From positions 62,001-126,000 of the forward strand of contig NZ_LZLS01000184.1 in NCBI RefSeq assembly GCF_001673365.1: a stretch of DNA of 64,000 bases, read 5' to 3'. A program made the position numbers and the translations under genes. Shown in pieces: positions 26,519 to 35,227 of this stretch. Below the pieces are notes generated by a model. That model searched no databases and was not told the DNA's origin. It saw only the letters and a list, made by a program, of their open reading frames with translations. Numbering within the stretch: the stretch's first letter is position 1; every line of letters begins with the position of its first letter. This DNA is from Mycobacterium asiaticum (GTDB lineage: Bacteria > Actinomycetota > Actinomycetes > Mycobacteriales > Mycobacteriaceae).

Positions 26519-27766
26519 TTAACTGTCGCCAGCCGAACCAGGCGGCGATAAACCGGCCCGAAAATCGCAGCCAGGTTCGGCTCGGAGCCCAAACCCGGAC
26601 CCTGCGGCGCTCATACCGTCGAGGACATACTCCGCCAGCGTCTCGCGTTCGCCGTCTGCGACCTCGAACATCAGCTCGCCACCGGCCTGCAACAGCATCC
26701 GCGACCGCAACCCAAGTGCTTTGAGCGCCTGGTCGATGTTGATCATCGCCATTTTGACGACGTCGGCCGCACTACCTTCGACAGTCGCAGCGACGGCAGA
26801 CCGTTCGGCGCTTTCGCGCGCCGAACGATCCTTGCTGGTCAGATCGGGTAGGTAGCGACGCCGATCCGCCACACTTGCCGCGTACCCCACCGCGCGCGCC
26901 TCCTCGATCACCGCCGCCTCGTCGACAAAATGCGCCCAGATGGCCGCGTCGAGCTCCCGATAGGTCGCGGTCATCAGGCCGGTGAAGTCGTGGCCCGCCA
27001 CGAACGCTTCCCATAGCCGCGGGACGTTGTCCAGGTCGGGATCCGACGACGTGAGCCGGCCGGTGGCGGTGCGGGTCTGGTGGAACGTCGGGTGGATACG
27101 CCCATCGGGGGCAACCGAAACCAGCGCGTCGACTTGGGCCGGTACGACGGCCGATACGGCGATGCCGGTGGCCTCCATTTCGGTCAACACTTGCTGAACC
27201 GGCAATTCCATCCGGCCCAATAGCGACGACGAGTCGATTCGTGCCAACTCCTCGTCCAGCACATCGGCCAGGTCGAGCACCGCGCAGGTCCGCAGGATCA
27301 ATGCACCATCAGAATAGTGTTGCGGCCCAACAGCTTCCGCAGGTAAAGCGCAGCGCATGTGGTGCACCAAGAGGTCATTGAGTGCCAAACTGCGGCGCTC
27401 GGGAAGCAACAGGTGAGCCGCGAGCGCCGTGTCGGAGGTGACACCGCGCAGCATCCAACCGCGGCCGGCCAGCGCATGCCGCGCTGGCTTCGCGTCGTGT
27501 ACCGCTTTGGGCGGGCCGGGATCGGCCAGCCAGGATGCCAGCGCTTCTTCGTCATCGGGCGTCAATGCGGCGAGATCGATATAGCGGCCGTCACCGTCCG
27601 CGGCGACAATCGCCAGCGCGTTTGCTGTGCCGCCGTACGCCGAACCGTCACCGACGACTTCGAGTCCGAACCGATTGCCCAGACTGTGCTCGGACAGCCA
27701 GGCGGCGAGCTCACCGGCTTGCAGCGCCCGCCCACGTACGTCGAAACCGTTCGACACCCTGTTCAT
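26519..27766 (-). CDS. degenerate DNA polymerase I (PolA) paralogue lacking catalytic motifs
   Basis: This 415-residue protein aligns by eye with the exonuclease-like and polymerase parts of mycobacterial PolA: ALAGRGWMLRGVTSDTALAAHL, ARIDSSSLLGRMELPVQ, the TRTATGRLTSS region and RRRYLPDL through ADVVKMAMINIDQALK. The 5'-nuclease domain is absent. The motif A Asp is lost (ATYREL, where PolA has ADYSQIE), the O-helix motif B is deleted, and motif C HDE is GGE (residues 362-364). The frame is open and codon use is normal. It cannot be a working polymerase; it may be a structural or regulatory remnant or a decaying gene. Confidence 0.8.
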   Translation of the reverse strand: MNRVSNGFDVRGRALQAGELAAWLSEHSLGNRFGLEVVGDGSAYGGTANALAIVAADGDGRYIDLAALTPDDEEALASWLADPGPPKAVHDAKPARHALAGRGWMLRGVTSDTALAAHLLLPERRSLALNDLLVHHMRCALPAEAVGPQHYSDGALILRTCAVLDLADVLDEELARIDSSSLLGRMELPVQQVLTEMEATGIAVSAVVPAQVDALVSVAPDGRIHPTFHQTRTATGRLTSSDPDLDNVPRLWEAFVAGHDFTGLMTATYRELDAAIWAHFVDEAAVIEEARAVGYAASVADRRRYLPDLTSKDRSARESAERSAVAATVEGSAADVVKMAMINIDQALKALGLRSRMLLQAGGELMFEVADGERETLAEYVLDGMSAAGSGFGLRAEPGCDFRAGLSPPGSAGDS

Positions 27767-27807
27767 CCTTGGTCATGATCGGCCCGACGGCGAAAGGCAG
27801 GAAATCC

Positions 27808-28260
27808 TCAAGACCGGTGCGCGCGGAGCTGATAAAGCCCCCGGGTGGTGGCGACCACCGCACCGGCAGCATCGGTCACCACCGCCTCCAACGTGTAATC
27901 GGCTTTGCCCCGCTCGGCGGCCTCGGCTTCGACGCGGGCGATGGTTTCCTCGTCCAACGTCGCCTCCGCACGCAGCGGCGTGGTGGCCATCCCGACGAAT
28001 GAAATATCCACGTTTTTCACCAGTGGGAAGTACTTGCTCGCGTCGAATGTCGACAGGGCGATGATGCCGCCCAGGATTTCGGCGACGGTGAACTGGACGC
28101 CGGCGTAGATGACGCCGAAGTGGTTGCCGTTGCCCTCCGCTGGAACACTGGTCGCTGCGAAGCCCCGACGGGCTTCCAATACCTGCACGCCCATCTTGCC
28201 GGCAACCGGAATGGTCGATGCCAGACTCGCATTCATCATTTCGACGACTTGGTCAGCCAC
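27808..28260 (-). CDS. hot-dog fold protein (DUF4442/PaaI-like thioesterase)
   Basis: This 150-residue single hot-dog protein has GNHFGVIYAGVQFTVAEILGG, the position where PaaI-type thioesterases carry their active-site helix, and a late strand set ending TTRGLYQLR. It may hydrolyse acyl-CoAs, but the catalytic residues of the DUF4442 group are not well defined. The start is GTG 28260. It lies between the PolA-like and GGDEF genes on the same strand. Confidence 0.75.
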   Translation of the reverse strand: MADQVVEMMNASLASTIPVAGKMGVQVLEARRGFAATSVPAEGNGNHFGVIYAGVQFTVAEILGGIIALSTFDASKYFPLVKNVDISFVGMATTPLRAEATLDEETIARVEAEAAERGKADYTLEAVVTDAAGAVVATTRGLYQLRAHRS

Positions 28261-28307
28261 GCTGTCGATGGTCGCATACCCCGCGTCGCGCTACGCAGCG
28301 CCGTTGG

Positions 28308-29390
28308 TCAGTGGCCGGCGGCGCACAGTTCGTGGTGGTGGCACTGGTTACCGCCGAGGCGCTTGGCCTGGTACATCGCCCCGTCGGAAGCAAAGATCAG
28401 CTCCTCGAGCAGCGACTGGTGTTCGCCGGTCGGGGTGTCATCCAGCCGCGCGCAAGCGGTGCCGATGCTGGCCGTGACGCCGGCCGTAGAAGCCTCGACG
28501 GCTCGGCATAATTGCGCGGCGAATAACTCGGCGTTGCAGATCGCCGAGGTTCCGGCCACCAGAAACTCCTCGCCCCCGCTGCGGGCGACCACCGCCTGGT
28601 CATTTGCGGCGGCCAGCAGCGCCTGGGCGACCTGCACCAGCGCGTGATCGCCGGCCGCGTGCCCGCGGTTGTCGTTGAGACCTTTGAAATTGTCGAGGTC
28701 GATCAACAACACGACCAGGTGTGCGTCGATGCCGCGGCGGGCCAGCATCATCCCTAAGGCGTTGTGCTGAAAAGCACGACGATTAAGTAGGCCGGTCAGC
28801 GGGTCGCGGTCAGCGCGCAGTAGGTCGCCCGCCAGGGCGCGGACCAGGATTCCAATCGCCAAGGGGAGGGCGATGTTGACCTCCAGCACCAGCCACAGGT
28901 CGACTGCGGCCAGCGACAGATGTCCGGATGTCGCCAGTCGGGAAGCCTCGTAGAGAGCGACACCGGCGGCGATCGCGAAGTTGTACATCACGAATGCCGT
29001 CGTGTGGAAGAACGCAATGTAGGCACCGAAGGTTGCGAATGCGATGCATCCAATCAACGCAGCCAACGGATTGGGGTGCGCCAAACAGGCCAGGGCGACC
29101 GCGGCGTTGCACGTCACGGCGAATGCCACCGACTGCCCGCGGGTGGGCCACCGCCATACCCACAACAGCGCGCCCGCCACCCCACCGGCGACGGCCATCC
29201 ACGTCATCGCGACCGGTAGCGCGCCGCGGGGTCCGTCCGATCCGTACAGCAACGCGATCAGGCACAACACCATTGACCCGGCGAGAAAGGACATCAGGGC
29301 CCGGGTGGCACCGCTGAGGCCTCGCGAGGCCAGATAACCGGAGAGCCAGTCGTACTGATCAGCACGCCACCGGCTAAACACCGCGGTCAT
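28308..29390 (-). CDS. GGDEF-domain diguanylate cyclase, membrane-bound
   Basis: This 360-residue protein has about six N-terminal membrane helices (residues 35-190), then a GGDEF domain with DPLTGLLNRRAF, DLDNFKGLND and the active-site signature SGGEEF. It should make cyclic di-GMP. No RxxD inhibitory site is visible five residues before the signature (NDQAVVARSGGEEF). No EAL domain is attached. The sensory input would be through the membrane part. Confidence 0.92.
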   Translation of the reverse strand: MTAVFSRWRADQYDWLSGYLASRGLSGATRALMSFLAGSMVLCLIALLYGSDGPRGALPVAMTWMAVAGGVAGALLWVWRWPTRGQSVAFAVTCNAAVALACLAHPNPLAALIGCIAFATFGAYIAFFHTTAFVMYNFAIAAGVALYEASRLATSGHLSLAAVDLWLVLEVNIALPLAIGILVRALAGDLLRADRDPLTGLLNRRAFQHNALGMMLARRGIDAHLVVLLIDLDNFKGLNDNRGHAAGDHALVQVAQALLAAANDQAVVARSGGEEFLVAGTSAICNAELFAAQLCRAVEASTAGVTASIGTACARLDDTPTGEHQSLLEELIFASDGAMYQAKRLGGNQCHHHELCAAGH

Positions 29391-29503
29391 TGTCGACTCT
29401 TAATCGCTTCCGCCGATATCGGAATTCGAGGTCTTCGCCCCAACAGTCACGGCCCGGTCCGCGACCAAACAAGCGGATTATCGCTGATGTGCCATCAAAA
29501 TGC

Positions 29504-30748
29504 CTATTCTCGGTATTCGCTGCGGAGTTCTGCGCTGCCTACCGGTGCCGACGGGGTGAATTCGACCGGCATTCGTTCCAAACCGCTGACGAAATTTGCC
29601 GGTCGCAGCGGCAGCGCAGCGTCGGACGAAAGCCGCATATCCGGCAGCCGCCGCAGCAACCGCTCCTGCATCATCGAGAGCTCGAGGCGCGCCAGTTGGT
29701 TGCCGAGGCAGAAATGGGTGCCGAACCCGAACGCCACGTGGTTGTTGGGGTAGCGGTCGATCCGGAAGTTCTCGGGGTCGCCGAACACCGCCTCGTCGAA
29801 GTTTGCGGACTCGAACAACAGGATGATCTTTTCGCCTTGGGTGAGCCGTGCGCCGTGGAACTCGGTGTCCGCGGTGAGTGTCCGTGCCATGTTCTTCACC
29901 GGCGAAGTCCAGCGCAGCATTTCTTCGATGGCGTTGGGCAACAATTGCGGGTCGCCCACCAGCCGTTGGTGCTGTTCTGGGTGGCGCAGCAGTTGCGCGG
30001 TGCCGCCAGACAGCGTGTGCCGGGTGGTCTCGTCGCCTCCGATCAACAGCAGCAGCACCTCGGTGACGATCTCGTGGTCTGCGAGCTTCGCGCCGTCGAC
30101 CTCCGAGTGCACCAGCACGCTGACCAAATCGTCGGTCGGCTCGGCTTTGCGCGCCGCGATCATGGTGGTCATGTATTCGGTGTAGGCGGCAAACGCGTCG
30201 ATCGAGACCTGGAAGTCCTGGTCGGCGGTGGTGCTGCTGAGAAAGCTGACCATGTCGTCAGACCAGCGCAGGAACATCGTGCGTTCCTCCGGCAGCACAC
30301 CCAGCATGTCGCCGATGACGGCCATCGGCAGCGGGGCGGCGATATCCCAGACGAAGTCGCACTCGCCGCGCTCGCACACCGCGTCGATCAACGCGTCGCA
30401 TAGCGCGCCGATCGAGCGTTCTTTGTCCTTCACGCGCTTGCGGGTGAACCCGGCGTTGACCAGTTTGCGTCGCAACAGGTGTTCGGGATCGTCCATTGCG
30501 ATCATCATCGGCGGCGCGGCCTGGTCCGGCCGGATTCCGCCGGCGTTGGAGAACAGCTCCGGCGCGCGCTCGGCTTCGATCACCGCCTGATAAGACGCCG
30601 CGGCAGCCAGGCCCGCGCGATCCCGGAACACCGGCTCATACCGGCGCATCCACCGGTACGCCGAGCGCGAGTCGCCCGCATAGAAGGCGCCGTCGGTGAG
30701 GTCGACGTCGGGCCGTGGTTCGGCTTGCAGCTCGCTGGTCTGTGACAC
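29504..30748 (-). CDS. cyp142: cytochrome P450, CYP142 family
   Basis: This 414-residue P450 matches M. tuberculosis CYP142 (Rv3518c) closely from memory, e.g. FSNAGGIRPDQ, HLLRRKLVNAGFTRKRVKDKE and the GGDETTRHTLSGG I-helix. It has the ExxR motif (Glu276-Arg279) and heme Cys347 in FGFGTHFCLG. CYP142 oxidises the cholesterol side chain at C26/C27, the first step of side-chain loss, overlapping with CYP125. GTG 30748 follows GAAGGG by 5 nt. An amidase gene lies 90 bp upstream on the same strand; no redox partner is adjacent. Confidence 0.92.
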   Translation of the reverse strand: MSQTSELQAEPRPDVDLTDGAFYAGDSRSAYRWMRRYEPVFRDRAGLAAAASYQAVIEAERAPELFSNAGGIRPDQAAPPMMIAMDDPEHLLRRKLVNAGFTRKRVKDKERSIGALCDALIDAVCERGECDFVWDIAAPLPMAVIGDMLGVLPEERTMFLRWSDDMVSFLSSTTADQDFQVSIDAFAAYTEYMTTMIAARKAEPTDDLVSVLVHSEVDGAKLADHEIVTEVLLLLIGGDETTRHTLSGGTAQLLRHPEQHQRLVGDPQLLPNAIEEMLRWTSPVKNMARTLTADTEFHGARLTQGEKIILLFESANFDEAVFGDPENFRIDRYPNNHVAFGFGTHFCLGNQLARLELSMMQERLLRRLPDMRLSSDAALPLRPANFVSGLERMPVEFTPSAPVGSAELRSEYRE

Positions 30749-30789
30749 GCTCACCCTTCCCGTCCCCGCGGTGGAGTGATTTACCGTAG

Positions 30790-30795
30790 ATATTA
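30790..30795 (-). promoter_or_regulatory. possible -10 box upstream of cyp142
   Basis: TAATAT on the minus strand, 42 bp before the cyp142 start, fits a -10 element. The region also holds the weak dyad CCGTA-N10-TACGG (30784-30803). I see no KstR-type AACnnGTT site here, although cyp142 is a KstR target in M. tuberculosis. Confidence 0.3.
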
Positions 30796-30838
30796 CAGTA
30801 CGGCCTGTGGTACGAGTCACACCGGATTGGCCGGCCAC

Positions 30839-32308
30839 CTACAGAGGCGCATCCCGATCAGACCATGGGAGTGCCTGCTCGAGTTGAGCCGCCAACCGGA
30901 TCAGCAGCGACTCACCGGCCAGCGGCGCCACGAATTGGACGCCGAGCGGCAACGAGTCGGCGGTCCAGTGCAGTGGCAACGAGATCGCCGGTCGCCCAGT
31001 GAGATTCGCAAGTTGGGTGTAGGGCACCCAGCCCAGGTTCTTGTCCACCATGTCGTCGACGATCTTGGTGTAGCGCAGCATGCGGGCGGTCCGCGTTTTC
31101 AGCAACGCGTCGGCTGCACGCTGCAATGGGACCGGTAGGTCGAACTCGCCCACCCTCGGGGGCGGGGTCGCCAGAGTCGGCGTCAACAACAGGTCGTAGG
31201 ACTCGAAGAACGTGCTTAGTCGGCGCGTGTGCTCATGTCGCCGTTCGACGGCGTCCACATAGTCGATGCCGCTGGTGGCACGACCGAGCGCGGCCATGAT
31301 CAACGTGTCGCGCTCGAAGGACTCGTTGCCCGCCCCGGTAAGTTGCTTCGTCTGCTCGACGTCCCACGCCAAGTGGACGAACCAGGTGAGCAGAAAGTCG
31401 CGGGCGAGTGCGTCGTCGTCGTAGGGCGCTCTTGGCAACTCGTCGACGTGGTGACCCAGATCGCTGAGAACTCGCACGGTCGCTTCGACCGCCGCGAACG
31501 CCTCGGGGTGCGGATTCGGGTTGATCGCCGACGGCACCCGCACGCCGATCCGCAGCCGCCCGGGATCCTCGCCGACGCAGGACGCAAACGGCTTCGGTGG
31601 CAACGCCGGCACGTACGGCCCGAACGGTTCGCCGCCGCAGATGACGTCGAGCATGGCCGCGGTATCGCGCACTGTTCGGGATACGACGCCCTGCACCGCC
31701 GCCCCGTGCATGGCTTCGCCCGATGCCGGGCCGAGCGGGGTCAAGCCGCGTCCCGGCTTCAGTCCGACCAAGCCGCAGCATGCCGCCGGGATGCGTGTGG
31801 AACCCCCGCCATCATTGGCACCCGCACACGGCACGATGCCCGCCGCGACAGCGGCGGCCGAACCGCCCGAGGATCCGCCGGGCGTTCGCTGCAGATCCCA
31901 CGGATTACGGGCCGGGCCCCAGGCTTCCGATTCGGTGATGCCCTTGGCCCCGAACTCGGGCAGGTTGGTCTTGCCGAAGATGACCAGCCCGGCGTCCAGC
32001 CAGCGCTGCACGACGGTTGCGTGCTCGGCGACAGGCGTCGACATCAGCGCGCGGGACCCCTGCGAGGTGGGCAGCCCCGCGTAGTCCTGCGCGATGTCCT
32101 TGATCAGGAACGGGACGCCGGCGAATGGGCCCTGCCGCTGGTCCGCTGGCGCGACCGGGATGTCGCGCACGATCGCGTTGATCCGGGGGTTGACCTCGGC
32201 GGCCCGCTCCCGGGCGAGGGTGAGCAACTCCGCCGCGGTCACCTCCTTGTCAGCGACCAGTTTCGCCAGTCCGGTGGCGTCATACCTGCGGTACTCGTCG
32301 AAGTCCAT
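30839..32308 (-). CDS. amidase (amidase signature family)
   Basis: This 489-residue enzyme has the Ser-cis-Ser-Lys triad segments: Lys in PFLIKDIAQ, the signature TPGGSSGGSAAAVAAG and the nucleophile region GGGSTRIPAACCGLVGLKP. Such amidases hydrolyse carboxamides. The start is ATG 32308. It lies between cyp142 and the DUF35/thiolase genes but the substrate is unknown; a role in steroid metabolism is not implied by the sequence. Confidence 0.9.
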   Translation of the reverse strand: MDFDEYRRYDATGLAKLVADKEVTAAELLTLARERAAEVNPRINAIVRDIPVAPADQRQGPFAGVPFLIKDIAQDYAGLPTSQGSRALMSTPVAEHATVVQRWLDAGLVIFGKTNLPEFGAKGITESEAWGPARNPWDLQRTPGGSSGGSAAAVAAGIVPCAGANDGGGSTRIPAACCGLVGLKPGRGLTPLGPASGEAMHGAAVQGVVSRTVRDTAAMLDVICGGEPFGPYVPALPPKPFASCVGEDPGRLRIGVRVPSAINPNPHPEAFAAVEATVRVLSDLGHHVDELPRAPYDDDALARDFLLTWFVHLAWDVEQTKQLTGAGNESFERDTLIMAALGRATSGIDYVDAVERRHEHTRRLSTFFESYDLLLTPTLATPPPRVGEFDLPVPLQRAADALLKTRTARMLRYTKIVDDMVDKNLGWVPYTQLANLTGRPAISLPLHWTADSLPLGVQFVAPLAGESLLIRLAAQLEQALPWSDRDAPL

Positions 32309-32378
32309 GGTTCGACGGTAGCCGCCCCGAATCACCGGCTGGGGTTTCGCGACAGCCGAATGCGGTGATCCTGGAGCT

Positions 32379-32546
32379 GTGGACAAGCAAGACGAGGGCG
32401 ACACCGGCCCGGTGCCGATGGACGCCAGACAGAGCACGGAAGCGCAGCGCGAACAGGAGGAGCAGCTCGAGCACCAGGACGGTGATCCGGGCGCGCCCGG
32501 CGCGCAGCAATCCCACCACCAGATTCCCGACGAGAGCACCCGGTAA
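32379..32546 (+). CDS. small acidic hydrophilic protein (hypothetical)
   Basis: This 55-codon frame starts at GTG 32379 (internal ATG 32418) and ends at TAA 32546. It encodes a very hydrophilic peptide rich in Gln, Glu and Asp (MDARQSTEAQREQEEQLEHQ in the middle), with about 85% G or C at third positions, which supports real coding. The GGAG at 32373 is only 2 nt from the GTG, so the start is uncertain. It is divergent from the amidase and precedes DUF35 by 124 bp. No family is recognised. Confidence 0.5.
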   Translation: MDKQDEGDTGPVPMDARQSTEAQREQEEQLEHQDGDPGAPGAQQSHHQIPDESTR

Positions 32547-32670
32547 CGCCCGCCCGGCAGGCCCGCCGGAACCACCGCCTGGTATCGCCCACTGCGCACC
32601 TCGGCCAATAGTGTTGCCGTGCAGACAACCTCCGCCTTTTAATGGCTATGCACACCACGACGGAGGTTCC

Positions 32671-33069
32671 ATGACTGGGCAGATCCCCTTGGTCGACTAT
32701 TTGGTACTCGACGATGGACCACCGCACCTGGTCGCGCAGCGGTGCACCAACTGCGACGCCCGGTTTTTCGACCGGCGCAACGCCTGCGCCGGCTGCTTTG
32801 CAACGGACTTCGCCCCAGTTGCGGTCGCCACCGAAGGCACCGTGCGGACGTTCACCATCGTCACGTTCGCCGCGCCGGGCATCCCGACCCCGTTCGTAGC
32901 TTCCGTGGTCGACTGTGACGGCACCCAGGTCCGGGCCAACCTCGTCAACGTCGAACCCACGCCCGAGCATGTCCGCGACGGAATGAAGGTGCGACTGGCC
33001 ACCTACCCGATCGGCGCGGACTCCGAGGGCACCGAGGCAATCGGCTTCGGGTTCGAGCCCGCCGAATAA
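32671..33069 (+). CDS. DUF35 OB-fold, zinc-ribbon protein (Rv3521-like)
   Basis: This 132-residue protein has the N-terminal zinc ribbon (CTNC and CAGC, about residues 23-40) followed by an OB-fold. It resembles Rv3521, from memory, in the start TGQIPLVDYLVLDD and in NLVNVEPTPEH. DUF35 proteins pair with SCP2-type thiolases or MaoC hydratases and help form acyl-CoA enzyme complexes, as in cholesterol side-chain degradation. A CGGAGG site lies 5 nt before the ATG. The thiolase gene follows after 15 bp, so they likely form a complex. Confidence 0.88.
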   Translation: MTGQIPLVDYLVLDDGPPHLVAQRCTNCDARFFDRRNACAGCFATDFAPVAVATEGTVRTFTIVTFAAPGIPTPFVASVVDCDGTQVRANLVNVEPTPEHVRDGMKVRLATYPIGADSEGTEAIGFGFEPAE

Positions 33070-33084
33070 GCGAATGGAGCGGCG

Positions 33085-34296
33085 ATGAGCGCCAGTGACG
33101 AAATCTGGATCCTTGGCATTCGGATGACCAAGTTCGGTAAGCATCCCGACCTGGACACCGTTGACCTGGCCGCCGAGGCTGCCACCGGTGCGCTTGCCGA
33201 CGCGGGCGTGACCATGGCCGACATCGGGGTGATCGCGGCCGGCAACCTGATGGCCGCGAATGCCGGTATCGGACAACAACTTCAGAAGCAGATCGGGCAG
33301 ACCGGCATACCCGTGTACAACGTGGCCAACGCCTGCGCGACCGGAGCCACCGCCCTGCGAACAGCCATCATGGCCGTAAAGGCCGGCGAGGTCGCCTACG
33401 GGCTGGCCGTCGGGGTGGAGAAACTGTCGGGTGCCGGGCTACTCGGCGGGGGCGGCAAGAAGAAGGCCGACGCCGAGGTGTGGGCACCCAAGGGTCGCTA
33501 CGGCGCGGTCGCACCGGTCGACGGCCGTATCGGTACCGAAGCGATGCCCGGTGTGTTCGCTCAGATCGGCACCGAGTACGGACACAAGTACGGCGGCACC
33601 AGCTTCGAGCTCTTCGCCAAGATCAGCGAGAAGAACCACGCCCATTCGACACTGAATCCGCTTGCGGCATACCAGAAGCGATTCACACTTGAGCAGATCA
33701 TGAACGACGTCATGATCGCCTACCCGAATACTCGTGCGATGTGTTCGGCCAACTGCGACGGTGCCGCGGCCGCGGTGGTGTGCAACGGTGAGACGCTGAA
33801 GTCACTGTCGCTCGAACAACGCCGGCGCGCGGTTAAGGTCTCGGCGTCCGTCCTGACGACCGACCCCTACGAAGAGGGCTGCCAGGTCCTGCCGAACGTC
33901 AACACGCTGACCCGCAACGCCGCCGCGACCGCTTACGAGCAAGCCGGCATCGGCCCCGCCGACCTCGACCTGGTCGAGCTGCACGACTGCTTCGCCACCG
34001 CCGAACTGGTGCACTACGACAACTTGATGTTGTGCGAAGAAGGCGGTGCCGCAGACTATTTCAACTCGGGCGCCACCTGGCGCGACGGCTCCACGCCGGT
34101 GAACGTGTCCGGCGGCCTGCAGTCAAAGGGCCACCCCATCGCCGCCACCGGCATTGCCAACATCTGGGAGGTGTGCCATCACTTGCGGGGCGAGGCCGCC
34201 GATCGCCAGATCGAGAACGCCAAGGTGGGTCTGGCGCATGTGATCGGCCTGGGCTCCGCTTGCGGTGTCCACATCCTGGAGAAGTCGGCCGTCTAG
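33085..34296 (+). CDS. SCP2-type thiolase / lipid-transfer protein
   Basis: This 403-residue thiolase-fold protein has the nucleophile Cys84 in NVANACATGATAL, the HDCF motif (VELHDCFATAEL) and GHPIAATG near the C-terminus. These are the SCP2-thiolase residues, which cleave or join acyl-CoAs by (retro-)Claisen or retro-aldol chemistry. The adjacent DUF35 protein is its expected partner. In M. tuberculosis similar pairs (Ltp proteins) act in steroid side-chain breakdown, and cyp142 is nearby here. Confidence 0.9.
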   Translation: MSASDEIWILGIRMTKFGKHPDLDTVDLAAEAATGALADAGVTMADIGVIAAGNLMAANAGIGQQLQKQIGQTGIPVYNVANACATGATALRTAIMAVKAGEVAYGLAVGVEKLSGAGLLGGGGKKKADAEVWAPKGRYGAVAPVDGRIGTEAMPGVFAQIGTEYGHKYGGTSFELFAKISEKNHAHSTLNPLAAYQKRFTLEQIMNDVMIAYPNTRAMCSANCDGAAAAVVCNGETLKSLSLEQRRRAVKVSASVLTTDPYEEGCQVLPNVNTLTRNAAATAYEQAGIGPADLDLVELHDCFATAELVHYDNLMLCEEGGAADYFNSGATWRDGSTPVNVSGGLQSKGHPIAATGIANIWEVCHHLRGEAADRQIENAKVGLAHVIGLGSACGVHILEKSAV

Positions 34297-34358
34297 ACGC
34301 AGCGGAACCGACCCACACTCGAATTATCTGGACCCGCAGGTAGTTTCGATGTCGCGCT

Positions 34359-35108
34359 TCAGCCCGCGGCTTTCAACGACGTCAGCGCGCCGGCACCCAA
34401 TCGCGCTAGTTCGTCTGCCTCGTCGATGTTCAGCGCGGCCGCGAAGATTTCGGTCATCCGGCGGTTGGTCACGTCTTGGATCTCGGCGTAGCGATCCCTT
34501 TTGTCCGAGCCGTCGGCGAACGGCTCAGGCCAGCCGAACATGGTGGTGTATTCGCGGCCCTTGTTGAGCATATGGGCTTTGACCGGGTGGATACCGGAGT
34601 TGGCAAGTGCATTGAAATGCACACCGGCCTGCAGTTCGCGTAGGATGAACATCACCTGCAGCGCCCGCGCCGGGGCATCGTCGGCTAGTGGCATCGTGCG
34701 CCAGCCCGCATACAGCGGCAGCCCTGCGGCCGGTGTCGCCGCGATGATCTTCTCGCCCAACTCGGCGAAGCGATTCAGCCCTGGGGTGCCGGCCAGATGC
34801 TTGCGGGCGAAGTTCGCGGTTTGTTCCCAATACAATTCGGCGGCACCAGCCGCTCCGCGCACCGCGACGCCTTCCTCCCACAGCGCACCAAGCGCATTCG
34901 GTTCGAACACCACGAACACCGAACCGACGGTGACGCCGTTGGCCTCACCCAGCACGCCGCCACGACCGGCCACATACCCGGCCAGCGGGTTCTGGTATCC
35001 GGCACCGACGCTCTCAGCGAAGGTTTCCGGGTGCAGCATGAAGATCGCCACCGCTTGCTGAATGGGTACTCCCGCGGCCCGGGCGGCCTCAGACATCGCG
35101 TCGCTCAT
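34359..35108 (-). CDS. SCO6745-family protein
   Basis: This 249-residue, largely helical protein resembles the SCO6745 family (segment beginning NALGALWEEGVAVRG, then ARALQVMFILRELQAGVHFNAL). Family members occur widely in actinobacteria, often as DNA-binding-like or unassigned proteins; no activity is known to me. I chose ATG 35108 after GGAGAAG; longer frames have no ribosome site. It is convergent with the thiolase gene (62-bp gap). Confidence 0.72.
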   Translation of the reverse strand: MSDAMSEAARAAGVPIQQAVAIFMLHPETFAESVGAGYQNPLAGYVAGRGGVLGEANGVTVGSVFVVFEPNALGALWEEGVAVRGAAGAAELYWEQTANFARKHLAGTPGLNRFAELGEKIIAATPAAGLPLYAGWRTMPLADDAPARALQVMFILRELQAGVHFNALANSGIHPVKAHMLNKGREYTTMFGWPEPFADGSDKRDRYAEIQDVTNRRMTEIFAAALNIDEADELARLGAGALTSLKAAG

Positions 35109-35125
35109 CACACTTCTCCTTTTTT

Positions 35126-35162
35126 GTCCCGCGTCCTTAAGTCCCGCGTCCTTATGTCCCGC
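35126..35162. repeat. 15-bp tandem repeat, 2.5 copies
   Basis: Units GTCCCGCGTCCTTAA (35126-35140), GTCCCGCGTCCTTAT (35141-35155) and a partial GTCCCGC. They lie in the leader of the SCO6745-family gene, just upstream of its ribosome site. Confidence 0.7.
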
Positions 35163-35227
35163 CCCGCATGAGAGTCGTTCGCGCCGAATAGTACGCCGGT
35201 GGCGATTCCGGCTGAGATGATGTCCCG

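Noticed and set aside
30749..30838. KstR operator before cyp142.
   Set aside because: I looked for the AACnnGTT core and found none; only a weak CCGTA/TACGG dyad and a possible -10 are visible.
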